Shown one piece after another: positions 1-10,286 of a stretch of DNA of 31,323 bases (its first letter is position 1; each line of letters begins with the position of its first letter). This DNA is from Chara braunii (lineage: Eukaryota; Streptophyta; Charophyceae; Charales; Characeae), in contig BFEA01000121.1 in the NCBI GenBank assembly GCA_003427395.1, positions 1,801,939-1,833,261 of the forward strand. Reading direction: 5' to 3'. The notes below the pieces were generated by a model. It worked only from the letters and a program-made list of their open reading frames with translations. It searched no databases and was not told the origin of the DNA. The position numbers were made by a program, and so were the translations under genes.

Positions 1-65
<65 letters not shown>

Positions 66-287
66 TCTGCTGATGCAGTGAAGTCAGATAACGAGCGGGT
101 GAGAGGGAGACGGTGGACTGAGAAGAGGAAGAAGAACTCTCTCTCTCGCATATGCAAGGTACTAACCTCTGAAGGTGGCGCTGTGCTGCAGGTACCTTGA
201 AGACGAAGCTGGAGCGATGGCATTGCAGGTAAGTCCCCCTGGCCTCTGCCCAATCTCTCCCTCTATAGTTCTACTCTAGTTGCTATG

Positions 288-356
288 GCGCCCAATGCTG
301 AAGACTACAGCTAACGCTGCTAGCGCCCAACGCTGAAGACTACTGCTAACGCTACT
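288..356. repeat. 35-bp tandem repeat inside LTR of element A
   Basis: Two 35-bp units begin with gcgccca at 288 and 323, each containing gctgaagactac and ctaacgct. A degenerate third echo (cctgaagactac) lies near 397-408. The same pair is in the other LTR near 7346-7415, so it is part of the LTR and not a local event. Confidence 0.7.
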
Positions 357-475
357 ACTACTCCTGCAGCGCTCCTCCAGAGTGCTGCTGCCGAATCCTG
401 AAGACTACCTCCTGCCTCATGAACTGCACATGAAGTGCCTGGGAGGTACCTAGGAACTACCTACAGCCTGCAGGG

Positions 476-503
476 CGGGCCAGTCCTTTATAGTGCTGGC
501 CCG
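476..503 (-). promoter_or_regulatory. TATA box inside a palindrome, 3' LTR of element A
   Basis: On the minus strand a CTATAAAGGA box lies at 484-493. It is flanked by perfect 8-bp inverted arms, cgggccag at 476-483 and ctggcccg at 496-503. The other LTR has the same arrangement. The position inside the LTR fits the core promoter at the U3/R border; transcription start is inferred, not seen. Confidence 0.55.
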
Positions 504-786
504 TCCAGGAGGCTGCTCTTGCCAATGCCAAAACGTGCCAAACCCTGGGGTTGAAGCTCAAATGAAGGTTGTCTTGAAAATAGGCCAAAAATGACCTGAG
601 CTAAAACCCTGGTTTGGTGCCTGAGTTTCGGGGCAGGCCGAACTCATGAGGGCCTAAAGATGGCCTCAGTTTCAGGCTGAAAAGACTTGGGGTTGGAAAG
701 GCCCTGATTTTGGCTGAGACGACACAGGGCCTGTAGGCTCGTGTTTCCAGGCTTTCAGGCTGAAACGACACGGGGCCTGTAGGCCC

Positions 787-1385
787 TTGTGCCTTGACAA
801 GGAGCTCTTGCATCCGACGAATGAAGAGAAGATGGTCGTCGCTCTCGGCCGCCCGTGGAATGATTGCGTCCAACAGAGAATTGACCGGCGAGCCGTGCTC
901 GAACTCGAAGGGCGACATCCCGATAGCCGGGTGGATGGACGAGTTGTATGCCAACTCGACATCTGGCAGCTGCTCAACCAAATCCTTTTGGTCGGGCCGG
1001 ATGAGAGTGCGAAGGAGAACCTGTGCGGTCTGATGCGCCCTTTCAGTTTGGTCATCGGTTTGGGGGTGGCGAGCCGAACTTGGCTTGAGAGATGAGCCCC
1101 ATCGTTTGATGAGCACCAACCAAAAATCGGACATGAAACGAGTGTCGCAGTCGCAGACGATTTCCTTGGGGTAACCCTTGGTTCGAATCCAACCGACGTA
1201 AAGAACCTTGGCCAACTCCGGTGCCTTGGCATGATAGCGGCAAGGCAAAAACATGGCGAACTTGGTGAGTCGGTCGACCACCATGAGAATCTCATCCACA
1301 CTAGTCTTGTGCTTGGGGAACGACCCGATAATGTCGATGGTTATCGCTTCCTTCGGCGCAAGGGGACTGGTAATGGTCGCAACTC
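787..1385 (-). pseudogene. pol: Integrase catalytic core of element A, fused to LTR sequence
   Basis: This is the DDE integrase core, which would join element cDNA to host DNA. The open frame runs from 1695 to 601, but only residues about 111-303 (1365 down to 787) are integrase. The catalytic triad is visible: Asp in TIDIIG (1333-1335), Asp in VCDCD (about 1150-1152) and Glu in QTERAH (about 1042-1044). There are exactly 35 residues between the last two, the D-35-E spacing. The canonical DGQTE reads DDQTE. A frameshift near 1375 separates it from the zinc-binding N-terminus. After LLVKAQ the frame runs on into LTR-derived sequence, so the integrase C-terminus is missing. Confidence 0.9.
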
Positions 1386-2471
1386 GCCATACGGACGATG
1401 ATTGCGGGATTTGCAACGTTGGCAAACCTCGCATGACTCGCAATAGCGTGTGACGTCGTCGAGAAGACCAGACCACCAAAAGCGCTCGCAAAGTCGGCCA
1501 ATCGTACGATTGACTCCAAAGTGTCCGGTGGCGGGAGCGTCGTGGAACTCGTGAAGAAGCTGTGTGCGCGAGTGTAAATCTCGTGGCACACAAAGAAGAT
1601 CCTTCCCTCGCAAGTGGACGAGCAAGTACCCCTCTTGGATCCGATAGTGTGATGGCGCCGGATTGGGAGAGGAGCAATTTGCGTACTTTTCGCAAAACTC
1701 CGGGTCGACTTGGTAGCCGCGGATGAAGCTGTCCCGCAAGTCGTCTTGAATCTCAAAAGTTGAGTAGACTGCAGTACAATGGTCCGGACGCCGTGAAAGA
1801 GCATCCGCAAAACAGTTTGACTTGCCCGGAACGTGGTCGGGGAAAAAGTCAAACTGGTCGATGAAGGCCATCCAACAGGCAATGGTGCTATTGACCGTGT
1901 CTTGGGTCTCGTAGAAGACCAATGGATTGTTATCCGTTACCCATCGGAACTGTCGTCGACCGAGAAGAAAATGCCGCCAGCGCTTGAGTGCGTGTACGAA
2001 GGCCAATAATTCCTTCTTCCGTGCATCGCCGATCGAGTGCACGGTGGGCACTTTCTTGCTAAAGTACTCGATCGGGTGCCAGTCCACGCCATCATGTTGC
2101 TCGAGGACGGCACCAATGCCATAGCTGGACGCATCGGTAGTGACACGTGTCGGTAGAAGCGGATCATAGATGCGCAACACCTCCGCTGATAGCAATGCGG
2201 CTTTGAGAGCCAAAAAGGAAGTCCACGCATTGTCGTCGAAGTCAAATGGTCAGTCCTCGCATTGAAGCTTGGATAAAGGAGCCGCGATCTTCGAGTATCC
2301 CTTGATGAAGCATTGATAGTAGCCGGCTAAGCCAAGGAAGGAACGGGCATTGTGACATTCTTCGGCTCCGGCCACTCTTGGATGGCTTGAATCTTGTACG
2401 ACAACGGACTGATGCCCTCCGGTGTGACAAAATGGCCCAAGTATTCCAGCTCTTGCCGGACAAATTCGCAC
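1341..2471 (-). pseudogene. pol: RNase H and integrase zinc-binding domain of element A
   Basis: RNase H degrades the RNA strand during reverse transcription. In order the frame shows the RT connection (SFLGLAGYY..FIKGYSKIAAPL, 2250-2471), a TGA near 2250, then RNase H with TTDASSYGIGAVLEQ, KKELLAFVHALKRWRHFL and VTDNNPLVF, followed by FADALSRRPD. The integrase N-terminal HHCC zinc site follows: HEFHDAPATGHFG supplies the histidines and CESCEVC the cysteines. The frame is lost near 1375, just before the catalytic core. Residues and order match Ty3/gypsy pol. Confidence 0.9.
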
Positions 2472-3379
2472 TTGGCGTGGCGGAGAGTCTCCAACACTCG
2501 TCGAAGGTGCTCAAGATGATCCTCCAATGTCCGGCTATAGACGAGAATGTCGTCTAAGTAAACTAGTACGAACCGGTCCAACATCGCACGAAACTCGTTG
2601 GTCATTGACGCTTGAAAGGTCGCCGAGGCATTGGTGAGGCCAAAAGGCATAAGGATCCACTCAAAATGCCCGTACTATGTCTTGAACGTGGATTTGTAGC
2701 AATCTTGCGAGCGTATCGAGATTTGATGGTAGCCCGACTTCAAGTCCAACTTCGAGAAGAATTTCGCGCCGCCCAAACGCTCGAGAAGGTCGTTAATACG
2801 CGAAAGAGGTCCCGCATTCTTGACGGTTTGTGCGTTGAGCTTGCGGTAGTCGATGCACAAGCGAAGATCCTTGTCCTTTTTCCGTACGAAAAGAACTGGC
2901 GCACCGTATGGTGAGCTACTAGGGCGGATCCAACCCTTGTCCAACAGATCATCGAGTTAAGCGAGGAGAACCGTGAGCTCTTCCTCGCTCATGTGATAGA
3001 TGCATCCTTTCGGTGGCACGACACCGGCCTCAAGAATGATCTGGTGGGAGATCGGCCGATCCGCCACCACACAGGTAGGAGACTCGAAGATTTCGGTGAA
3101 CTCGTCGAGCAGCCGCACCACTCGGGGGTCCGAAGACAAGTCTGTAGGTGAAGATTCGGTCGTCGCAGCGGCTCGTAGAAAACATAGGCCTATCTCGTCG
3201 GTCCGCTCGTAAGCGCAAGTGGCCCGAAAAGACTTGGCCGTTACAACTTGGCATCGGATCGAGGAGTGCGGAAGAGGAATGGTACACGACACCTCGGCGC
3301 CGAAGGCGTCGCGAACGATAAGTGTCCGCTGATGGAAGTTAACCATGCGATCCACACTTGCAAGCCAAAGCATCCCCAA
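2327..3379 (-). pseudogene. pol: Reverse transcriptase of element A
   Basis: The domain shows the classic RT blocks in one frame: [58 protein letters not shown] and the catalytic box LVYLDDILVYS, which is intact. A TAA near 2957 (after VLLA) and a TAG near 2675 (after TFKT) interrupt it. The frame is lost at about 2340-2360, where the connection domain continues in another frame. Upstream, 2957-3379 covers the end of the protease and the protease-RT linker (ILGMLWL begins just upstream). The catalytic YLDD is preserved, but no uninterrupted enzyme can be read. Confidence 0.92.
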
Positions 3380-3399
3380 AATAATGTCGAAGTCTGTGT

Positions 3400-4131
3400 C
3401 TACGACGCCCGTTCACATGCATGAGGTGCGAAATAAACCGGCACAACTTCAATGTAGCGATCGAGGAGTTGTTGCGTCCGACCGTCCGCCAATTTGATCG
3501 CCGTCGGGTTTGGCTTCCTTCGAACTTGTGCGCCAAGGCCGACCCTTTGGATAACGGACTGGCTGATGAAATTGTGAGTCGTGCCGCTATCCAACAAAGC
3601 GCTGCAGGACGCTTGCCCAACTTGGATGCGGACATAAAGGAGCGGTGCGTTGTTATCATCGTACCGCTGCATGCGAAACTCGCGGGCCACCTTGGTAACG
3701 TACGCAAGGATGTCCCCCACCGCAGCTTCGTCATCCGTCGGCGAAGGTGGTGGTGCATAGAAGGCTAAGTATGTGTGGAGATGGGCGCATAGTGTTGCGC
3801 ATTGTGGTCCCGGCAAGCAGCCTGTGGAAGGGAGAGGAAGCCATACAAAATCCTCGGACGTCAACGGGTCCAAGACCTCTATGTTGAACTCGTGCGTCGA
3901 ATCCCTTGAAGAACCACTTGAAGACGATTCATTGTTGCTGTTGCCGGACGGAGAAGAAGCCGCACACACATCTTGTCCTTGAGCTTGAGAACCTAGCGAA
4001 GGAACGAGCCAGGCAGTAGTCCTCATAAGAATATAAGATAGGACTGTCAACTTCCGCATGTGCCTCGGAATGAAGAGAGGCTGCTCGTGAGGCAACCGGT
4101 TCAGAAGGCGTCGAGAGTGCAGCCGCATCAC
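3400..4131 (-). pseudogene. pol: Aspartic protease region of element A
   Basis: The motif ALLDSGTTHNFIS, preceded by LYVRIQVG, is the retropepsin active site (D-S/T-G) of Ty3/gypsy elements. This protease cleaves the gag-pol polyprotein. The first roughly 120 residues are a low-complexity linker rich in Ser and Asn (GNSNNESSSSGSS) with no recognised domain. The frame breaks near 3390-3400, and the C-terminal half (ILGMLWLASVD) continues in the frame of the RT. The stop after HACERAS reflects that frameshift. Confidence 0.85.
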
Positions 4132-4143
4132 TCTCGGCGGTGC

Positions 4144-5637
4144 TCACTTTCCCGAAGGGAATTTGCCTTTGACTTGCCTGGGGCACGTTGTGGTGTCGTG
4201 GACCGCGCTGTTGCACCACAGGCAGTATCGGTACTTAGTACGGATGCGGTACATGCCTTCCGAGATACCGTAATGTGTCCAAGGCTCTTGAGCCGCTGGT
4301 CCGGCCCCGGGGGATGAATTGGTGTGTGTCTTTGGTTTGTCGCATTCTCGCCCTCAGGCGGGGCGGCCACCATCCCGGGCAGCTGCCAATCTGTCTCCTT
4401 CATCAGAAGAGGCAGCCTCGTTTGAAGGATCGGTCGCGGTAGTTGCTGCGACCACGGCCGCTTTTGACCGATGTTGACCTCTGCCCTGGCCTGCAGCAAA
4501 CAAATGGCCCAAATTCTTGGCTTCGATGTTCGTCACGATGATCTGCGAGGCTTTATCAAAAAGTTGCTCACTTGTGATGAGCGTCTCTGCAACTTGCGTC
4601 AAGGCGTTCTGCAATGTCGGACAACTCCTCATGATGAAGAAGTGTTTGATAGTGACAAATGTCGACGGCAAGTTGGGCGTGGATGCCAAGCGTTGGTACT
4701 CGGTTATCCAGTCCGTGCTTGGCAGGTCGTTCTGATAGAACCGTTGAAGTTTCTCAGCTGGCTGAAGCTCGGGCGACTCCACTTGGAACCGCTTATGTCA
4801 TGCTGCCTTGAGATCAGCCCAGCTGATCTTCGTATGCAGCTCGGAGACTGCGTTGTTGTGCGTGGACAACATGTTGTCCAGCCATGCTTGGCACGCGCCC
4901 CCTGAGCGGGAGTATAAGTGTGCGTGCCGGTTCGGGTTGATGACGTGGTGAATGTCCAACTTCAACTCGAACTGCCGCCACCATGGGATCGGGTCTGTCT
5001 TTGTTCCATCGCAGAAGATCAGCCGTCCGTCAAACTTTGGGATGCTCTCACGAGTAGTCGCGGTCGGACTGGCTGCGGCGGCACAAATCTGCTGGTCAAT
5101 CCGCTGATTTGTCACTAGAGCGCCGTCCTTGAGAGGTTCGATGTCGATTTCCAAGGTCCGGCGGGGGTGGCTGTTGTAGGCTGCTGTTCCAGCCGGCGTA
5201 CCCGGTCAAGCAGTTCATCGATAATTGGAATCTGCTTCCGAACCAGGGTGTCCACGCAGAGGATGTCCTTTTGATGTGCTGCACAGGTGGCGACCAAGTC
5301 GCTCACATATTCGATTGTGATTGCAAGGCCACGCACAGGGGGGGGGGGACACTCCTCTTCAGCAGCCACTGCCCATTCGTCGGCGATCACCTCGATGTCC
5401 CCCTCGCATTCGAGGATTTTGTCTCGACGTAGTCGACGGCATTCGTCTACGGCCTTCCTTGCTGCCTCAGCGTCCTCCTTGTCACTGCTGTTCAGCGAGG
5501 TGACGCTCGTCCTCTGCGTCCTCATCTTCCTTCTTACGTGCGGATGTTGCCGCAGCTGCCCGTTGCTCGAACTCTGCTACCATGTCCAGCATGCAGACCT
5601 CATAGGCCTCGGTAGTCTCGCCTGGCTGCTGATCCAT
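4144..5637 (-). pseudogene. gag: gag of element A with intact CCHC knuckle
   Basis: Gag would form the particle and bind element RNA. A plausible N-terminus is MDQQPGETTEAYEV at 5637, followed by an Ala/Glu-rich charged segment. Frame changes occur near 5500 and 5130. The core at 4354-5154 (ILGF-like fold not assignable by eye; WWRQFELKLDIHHV, AWLDNML, YQNDLPSTDWITEYQRL, VTIKHFFIMR) has the look of a Ty3-type retrotransposon gag. In-frame TGAs lie near 4798 and 4354. The same frame then gives an intact knuckle and ends at a TGA at 4144-4146. The start is uncertain because the 27-bp repeat upstream might also be translated. Confidence 0.75.
4183..4224 (-). other. CCHC zinc knuckle of element A gag
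   Basis: The 14 residues CLWCNSAVHDTTTC fit C-X2-C-X4-H-X4-C exactly. Zinc knuckles of this type bind the genomic RNA in gag. All four ligands are present, unlike the damaged knuckles in two other elements of this window. Confidence 0.88.
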
Positions 5638-5700
5638 GCCGCTTGTCTTTGAGCAGGTGAGCACCATGCACTGACATGACCTGCTGCTGCGGTGACTGGT

Positions 5701-5828
5701 TGCTGACGTGGCACTGCTGCCGTGGCCTGCTGACGTGGCACTGCTGCCGTGGCCTGCTGACGTGGCACTGCTGCCGTGGCCTGCTGACGTGGCACTGCTG
5801 CCGTGTCCTGCTGATGTGGCAACTCACC
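5701..5828. repeat. 27-bp tandem repeat just upstream of element A gag
   Basis: Units start at 5701, 5728, 5755 and 5782, with a partial fifth at 5809. The unit is tgctgacgtggcactgctgc plus cgtggcc. On the minus strand one frame reads QQATAAVPR repeats. The unit is divisible by three, but whether it is translated is unclear, as the likely gag start lies downstream. Confidence 0.9.
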
Positions 5829-5839
5829 AATGCCGCCGC

Positions 5840-6974
5840 AGGGGGTACCCGGGGGAAGATAGAGAGAAGACCAGAGGGGGCAACAACATAGGTGGGGAGG
5901 GGTGGGATAAATCGCCCAGATAAGGAGCCACTCGTTTGCAAGTTCAGTAGGCCTCCCAAGTCCCCTGAAGTACGAAATTATCCATGAGAAAAATTTCGAA
6001 CTTTCAGACCGCAAATGATTTTCTGATAAAAGAATTCCGAAAATGACGTACAAAGAAAAATTCGGAATTACTCAGATGAGAGTACGCGCAGTTGGAGAAT
6101 GGCAACCGCAAGAGGGATTCCCGTACCGTTTTTAAAAAAAACGGATTTCGGAAAAAAAATATTTCGGATTTCCAAATAACGGGAAATTGCAAAAGGAAAT
6201 CGAAATTTTTGAAAAAAAGATATTCCAGATTTTCAACAACGAAATTTTGAATTTTCAGAAGAAAAATGAAATCGGAAATTTCAGATGTTGCCATGTTGCG
6301 CTATTGCAATTTTCCACAACAGAAATAGCGAGAAAACAAAATCCAAGGAAAGAAAAAAAATTTTGATTTTCGGCAGTGAGGTCAAAATCGTGATTTTGGG
6401 GGCTAACTAATGTGCTCTAGTCAATCAATCAATCAAGACTAATCAGATACTTAGTCCCCGCACACTTGTCAGATTCGCCCTGCGGTGTTCCGATACCAAC
6501 TGTTACATGCCCAGTTGGGCGATGTACATATAAACCAAGGATCCACAATGTGATGAAAAGGACTGAATGGACAATGCAGTGCAAGTGAAATCTCAACCAG
6601 CAGTGTACATTCTGATACATACAAAATGGTGCTCTACAGCGCAGTGGAAGACTTAGATACAAGTCCTGACCTGACTGGGACTGACCCCTTTCACGTAGTA
6701 CAAGATAGCGCAGCAGAATACTAGAATACTAATGACTGACCCAATCAATGTTACAACGCAGACCAAACATACACCATTCTCACCACAAGGTGTGAAGGGA
6801 ACCTGGCGCTATACACAGGAAGAGGCGCCGGGTCCATTTCATGCGCAGACGAAGAGGAGAGGATCAGACGAAGAAGAGGAGGGGAGAGATGGGAAAGTCG
6901 TCAACACCAAGTCTCGTTCCAAATCCCAAATAATCCCTCGTCAAAATGTCTGAAGTCCAATGTCGAGTCTGGAT
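5840..6974 (-). other. Leader of element A between primer site and gag
   Basis: No gene is readable here. Positions 5960-6370 are A/T-rich with recurring aaatttcggaatt-like words. Positions 6690-6950 are more balanced and hold a GA-rich stretch (6848-6895). The region lies between the 5' LTR and gag, so it is read as the untranslated leader. Confidence 0.6.
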
Positions 6975-6984
6975 CCAAATGTCA

Positions 6985-6987
<3 letters not shown>
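6975..6987 (-). other. Candidate primer-binding site of element A
   Basis: Just inside the 5' LTR, the minus strand reads TGGTGACATTTGG. It starts with TGG, as expected for pairing with a tRNA CCA end. I cannot match it to a named tRNA by eye, so this is positional evidence only. Confidence 0.35.
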
Positions 6988-6989
<2 letters not shown>

Positions 6990-7052
<63 letters not shown>

Positions 7053-7053
7053 N

Positions 7054-7108
<55 letters not shown>

Positions 7109-7117
7109 CTCTCTCTC
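6990..7117. repeat. CT microsatellite inside the LTR
   Basis: A nearly pure CT run of about 125 bp with a small tgtgtgt interruption near 7103-7108 and one N at 7053. The same tract begins the left LTR at 1-60, so it belongs to the LTR. Confidence 0.95.
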
Positions 7118-7532
7118 AGTCTGCTGATGCAGTGAAGTCAGATAACGAGAGGGTGAGAGGGAGATGGTGGACTGAAAAGAGGAAGAAGAAGAACTCTCTC
7201 TCTCTCATATGCCAGGTACTAACCTGTGAAGGTGGCGCTGTGCTGCAGGTACCTTGAAGACGAAGCTGGAGCGATGGCGCTGCAGGTAAGTCCCCGTGGC
7301 CTCCGCCCAATCTCTCCCTCTTTAGTACTACTCTAGCTGCTATGGCGCCCAGCGCTGAAGACTACAGCTAACGCTGCTAGCGCCCAGCGCTGAAGACTAC
7401 TGCTAACGCTACTACTACTCCTGCAGCGCTCCTCCAGAGTGCTGCTGCCGAATCCTGAAGACTACCTCCTGCCTCCTGAACTGCACGTGAAGTGCCTGGG
7501 AGGTACCTAGGAACTACCTGCAGCCTGCAGGG

Positions 7533-7560
7533 TGGGCCAGTCCTTTATAGTGCTGGCCCG
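7533..7560 (-). promoter_or_regulatory. TATA box inside a palindrome, 5' LTR of element A
   Basis: The minus-strand box CTATAAAGGA at 7541-7550 lies between arms tgggccag (7533-7540) and ctggcccg (7553-7560), with one G.T mismatch at the outer pair. This would be the promoter driving the full-length element transcript leftward. Confidence 0.55.
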
Positions 7561-8420
7561 TCCAGGAGGCTGCTCTTGCCAATGCCAAGACGTGCCAGAC
7601 CCTGGGGTTGAAGCTCAAACGAAGGTTGTCTTGAAAATAGGCCAAAAATGCCCTGAGCTAAAACCCTGGTTTGGTGCCTGAGTTTCGGGGCAGGCCGAAC
7701 TCATGAGGGCCTGAAAATGGCCCTCAGTTTCAGGCTGAAAAGACTCAGGGCCGGAAAGGCCCTGATTTAGGCTGAAACGACACAGGGCCTGTAGGCCCTT
7801 GTTTTCAGGCTTTCAGGCTTTCAGGCTGAAGCGACACGGGGCCTGTAGGCCCTTGTTTTCAGGCTTTTGGCCTGAAAATGTCACGGGCCTGAAAGTGGCC
7901 CGTGCAGCCTGTTGCAGGTGCAGCATGTAACAGTGTGCCAACCAGTTAGCATTTGCTTGCAGCTGGTTTCGTTCACTCATCAGGTACAAGGTGTTGCTTT
8001 TTCCCTTCTTCTTTTTTTCGTTTTGGTGTATGTGGCATTGGGGTGCTGCGGCTGTCGTATCATTCGTTTCTGTGCGAGCTTTGATATTGAGACAAGGCGG
8101 TCAAGCCCCACTCGAAATTTACCAGTAGTGCCACCGGGTTCCTTCTCCCAAGAACAAATATAGTGCCAGTGGGCTCTGGCTGTGAGCCAGCCTGGTCCAT
8201 TGATTTGAGTCTGCAGCATGCATTGGGCATGTAAGTAATTTTCATCTACCCATCACCCAGTAGTTGAGCTCGTTTAATGAGAAATGTGAAGCAAAAAAAC
8301 TTTCAAAAAGCAATAATGTGGAAGGAATAGTTTGCATGAACATGTCTGTCATGACGAGATATTTCATATAGAGTTTGAATTCTTGGAACCTTTGAATGAA
8401 GCATGTGAATTTCAATAAAC

Positions 8421-8507
8421 GGTGTACTCACAGCTGTACTTCTGAGGATGCATCTGACCAGAATCGCATCCAGATTCAATCCACGAAATCCTGCTGTGAG
8501 TACCACC
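8421..8507. repeat. Inverted repeat flanking a 54-bp core
   Basis: The left arm ggtgtactcacagctg (8421-8436) is nearly complementary to the right arm ctgctgtgagtaccacc (8491-8507). Each arm carries splice-like words (tactcacag and gtgagta) on both strands. Confidence 0.6.
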
Positions 8508-9120
8508 TAAAAATTGTTGCATAAAACATGTGAGTTGTTTGATGTCCCAACCATCAGGTATACGGTGATCTCATGCGAAAACTCTTCTTCGTAGGTTGGG
8601 CAAAAAAAAAAAAAAAAAAAAGCATACTTGCAAGTCTCTGAAGTTAGGACCTTGACAAATTCTCTGCAGTGATCTGATTGGACTTGATTGGATGTGATGC
8701 TCTACTGAGTCGGGATGGAGCCTTCGACCGGTGAGTGCACACTTTCTGCCCCTGTACATAAGGTGGAGCATGCAATCCCTTTCTTACTGTCATTTGGGCG
8801 AGGGGTGCAGGAAGTGGTTGGGAGAAGGATGGGAGCAAAGTGGGGAGTGGCGGGCTCAGGCTGGGGTCTCGTGCAGAGTAATGTTCTCTATTATCTTGCT
8901 TTTCTTTGTGCATCATGGGTGCTTGATACACGTACAATGACATGATGGAGGAGTTCTAAAATGACATTTTTCTTGTCTGTGTTATGATCCTCCTTCATTC
9001 ATAATGCAAAACTTAATTGCGAGGAAATGCAAGACTTGCTGAACAGAAAACGAGAAGTGAAGAGAGAAAAAGAGTGGAAAAGAATGAAGAGAATAGACAA
9101 AGACGAAAAATTACACAAGT

Positions 9121-9432
9121 TCACCTTCTCGTCCCTTAAACCTTTCTCTCACCCTTCTCCAAGCCTGCCATGAGGCGTTTCACCCTCTACCTCCATATCC
9201 TAGGCCTACTCCTTTCTCCTACTACTCCATAGCCATGGAGGTGTTCCTTGAAGGTCTAGCCATAGCCAAAAGTGCGTCTCTCATGTCAGTGCCTTCTCCC
9301 CCCCACCTTTCTCATCCCCTACACCTTTCTCTTACCCTTCTCCATCACCTGGCATGAGGGGCTTTACCCTCTATCTCCGTAGTCTAGTCCATAGTCTAGT
9401 ACTACTCACCATGGAGGTCTTCTTGCTCACCC
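9121..9432. repeat. Diverged direct duplication, period about 182 bp
   Basis: Shared blocks such as cctttctctcacccttctcc at 9141 recur as cctttctcttacccttctcc at 9323, followed in both copies by ..catgagg..ttaccctcta.. and ..ccatggaggt.. segments. Confidence 0.65.
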
Positions 9433-10286
9433 TCGAGCTCCACCGCTCAGCAGGAGCTCTGCCGACCTCCGACCTTACTCTTGCTGCGGTATTACTGCCT
9501 CTCCGGTATGCTAGCCCTATCGACGGTTCCTACGTTTTGGCCTGAACATCATTGCAGCCTGCATCTCTACTTCAGGGCCTGTATCTAGCCTACCTGGTAT
9601 CTAGGTACGGGCGCTGAGTACTTGTGACCTTTTTGGAAACAACCAGGTCCATCTAAGCCTACTGGACCTCTGTCAGGCCTACCCGAGCTGCTGCAAAATC
9701 CATACCGACAAACTGCAAAATTCTACTTATGTCCCTGTGCATCCTAGCCCTTCTAGAAATCCGACTGATATCTAAGGCTTGGATCCCACTGGCTGGCCCC
9801 AGGTCTTTGGAAGATATTTTTTGAGACTCCACTGTTGGTGGGAAAAGCAAGCATTTTTGTTTCAACTCTGCCTACCTCCGCTTTGCAGCACACCAACCAA
9901 TCCCCGTGCCTCTTTTCCGCACGGGATGGCTGAATCCGTAGGGTACATTTTCCAACCTCCAGACGTTGGCAAACATTGGCAAATTGAAAGGAGGCACGGG
10001 TTGGGTGGCTGAAAAAGAGGAGGCAAACTTGCCCGAAAAGGCAGGTCTTCCTGATCGGGTAACAGAAACCTCAGGAAGTGGCGAAAATTGATGTGGTGGT
10101 GAAGTCCCTTTTCGCTTGCCCATTGCCTATTTTGGGCTGGCAGATGTTTTCCTGGCGCCAGCCACCGCCAAGCAGTGAGGTCCTATCCTAAATTCCAGTC
10201 CTGTACCTGTGGTTGCCCTATTTCTAAACTACACCTTCCCGGGACATAGAAAGCAAAGGGCAAGCACAGCAATCATCACATCCTAA

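Larger units (their letters stand above)
1..790 (-). repeat. 3' LTR of element A, truncated at both ends
   Basis: From 64 to 790 this matches 7118-7856 with only scattered differences by eye. Position 1 lies inside a CT microsatellite at the window edge. At about 790 the match stops: the right-hand copy continues for about 60 bp with two perfect hairpins, whereas this copy passes directly into integrase sequence. It contains internal 35-bp repeats starting at 288 and 323, and an approximately 50-bp repeat of gacacagggcctgtaggc type near 717-790. Confidence 0.85.
1..7916 (-). mobile_element. Ty3/gypsy LTR retrotransposon, element A (inactivated)
   Basis: Two direct repeats of about 730 bp (64-790 and 7118-7856), each preceded by a CT tract, flank a minus-strand gag-pol region. 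Read on the minus strand the order is LTR, leader, gag, protease, RT, RNase H, integrase, LTR. That protease-RT-RNaseH-integrase order is the Ty3/gypsy order. The coding region carries several frameshifts and in-frame stops. The left LTR begins at the window edge, so its outer end and target duplication cannot be examined. The left end of the coding region is fused to the LTR interior by a deletion near 790. Confidence 0.88.
6990..7916 (-). repeat. 5' LTR of element A
   Basis: Positions 7118-7856 repeat 64-790. The end at 7916 is inferred from a CA dinucleotide (gcctgttgca) and could be 7906 instead. On the minus strand the order is two perfect hairpins (7856-7878 and 7882-7904), the palindromic TATA region (7533-7560), 35-bp repeats, and a long GA/CT tract ending next to the primer site. 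A single N at 7053 sits in the CT tract. Confidence 0.82.
7917..10283. other. Gene-poor stretch right of element A
   Basis: Reading both strands, no protein family is recognisable, and the open frames are short and featureless. Contents that can be named are a small inverted repeat at 8421-8507, an A run at 8601-8620, a diverged direct repeat (9121-9250 and 9303-9432) and a loose inverted repeat around 9890-10009. It may include untranslated or host intergenic sequence. Confidence 0.5.

Noticed and set aside
6946-7257. Ser/Leu repeat protein over the CT tract
   Set aside because: A translation of a microsatellite inside an LTR.
9872-10123. Possible small basic protein on the minus strand
   Set aside because: It coincides with a loose inverted repeat (about 9890-9911 and 9992-10009) and has no recognised features.
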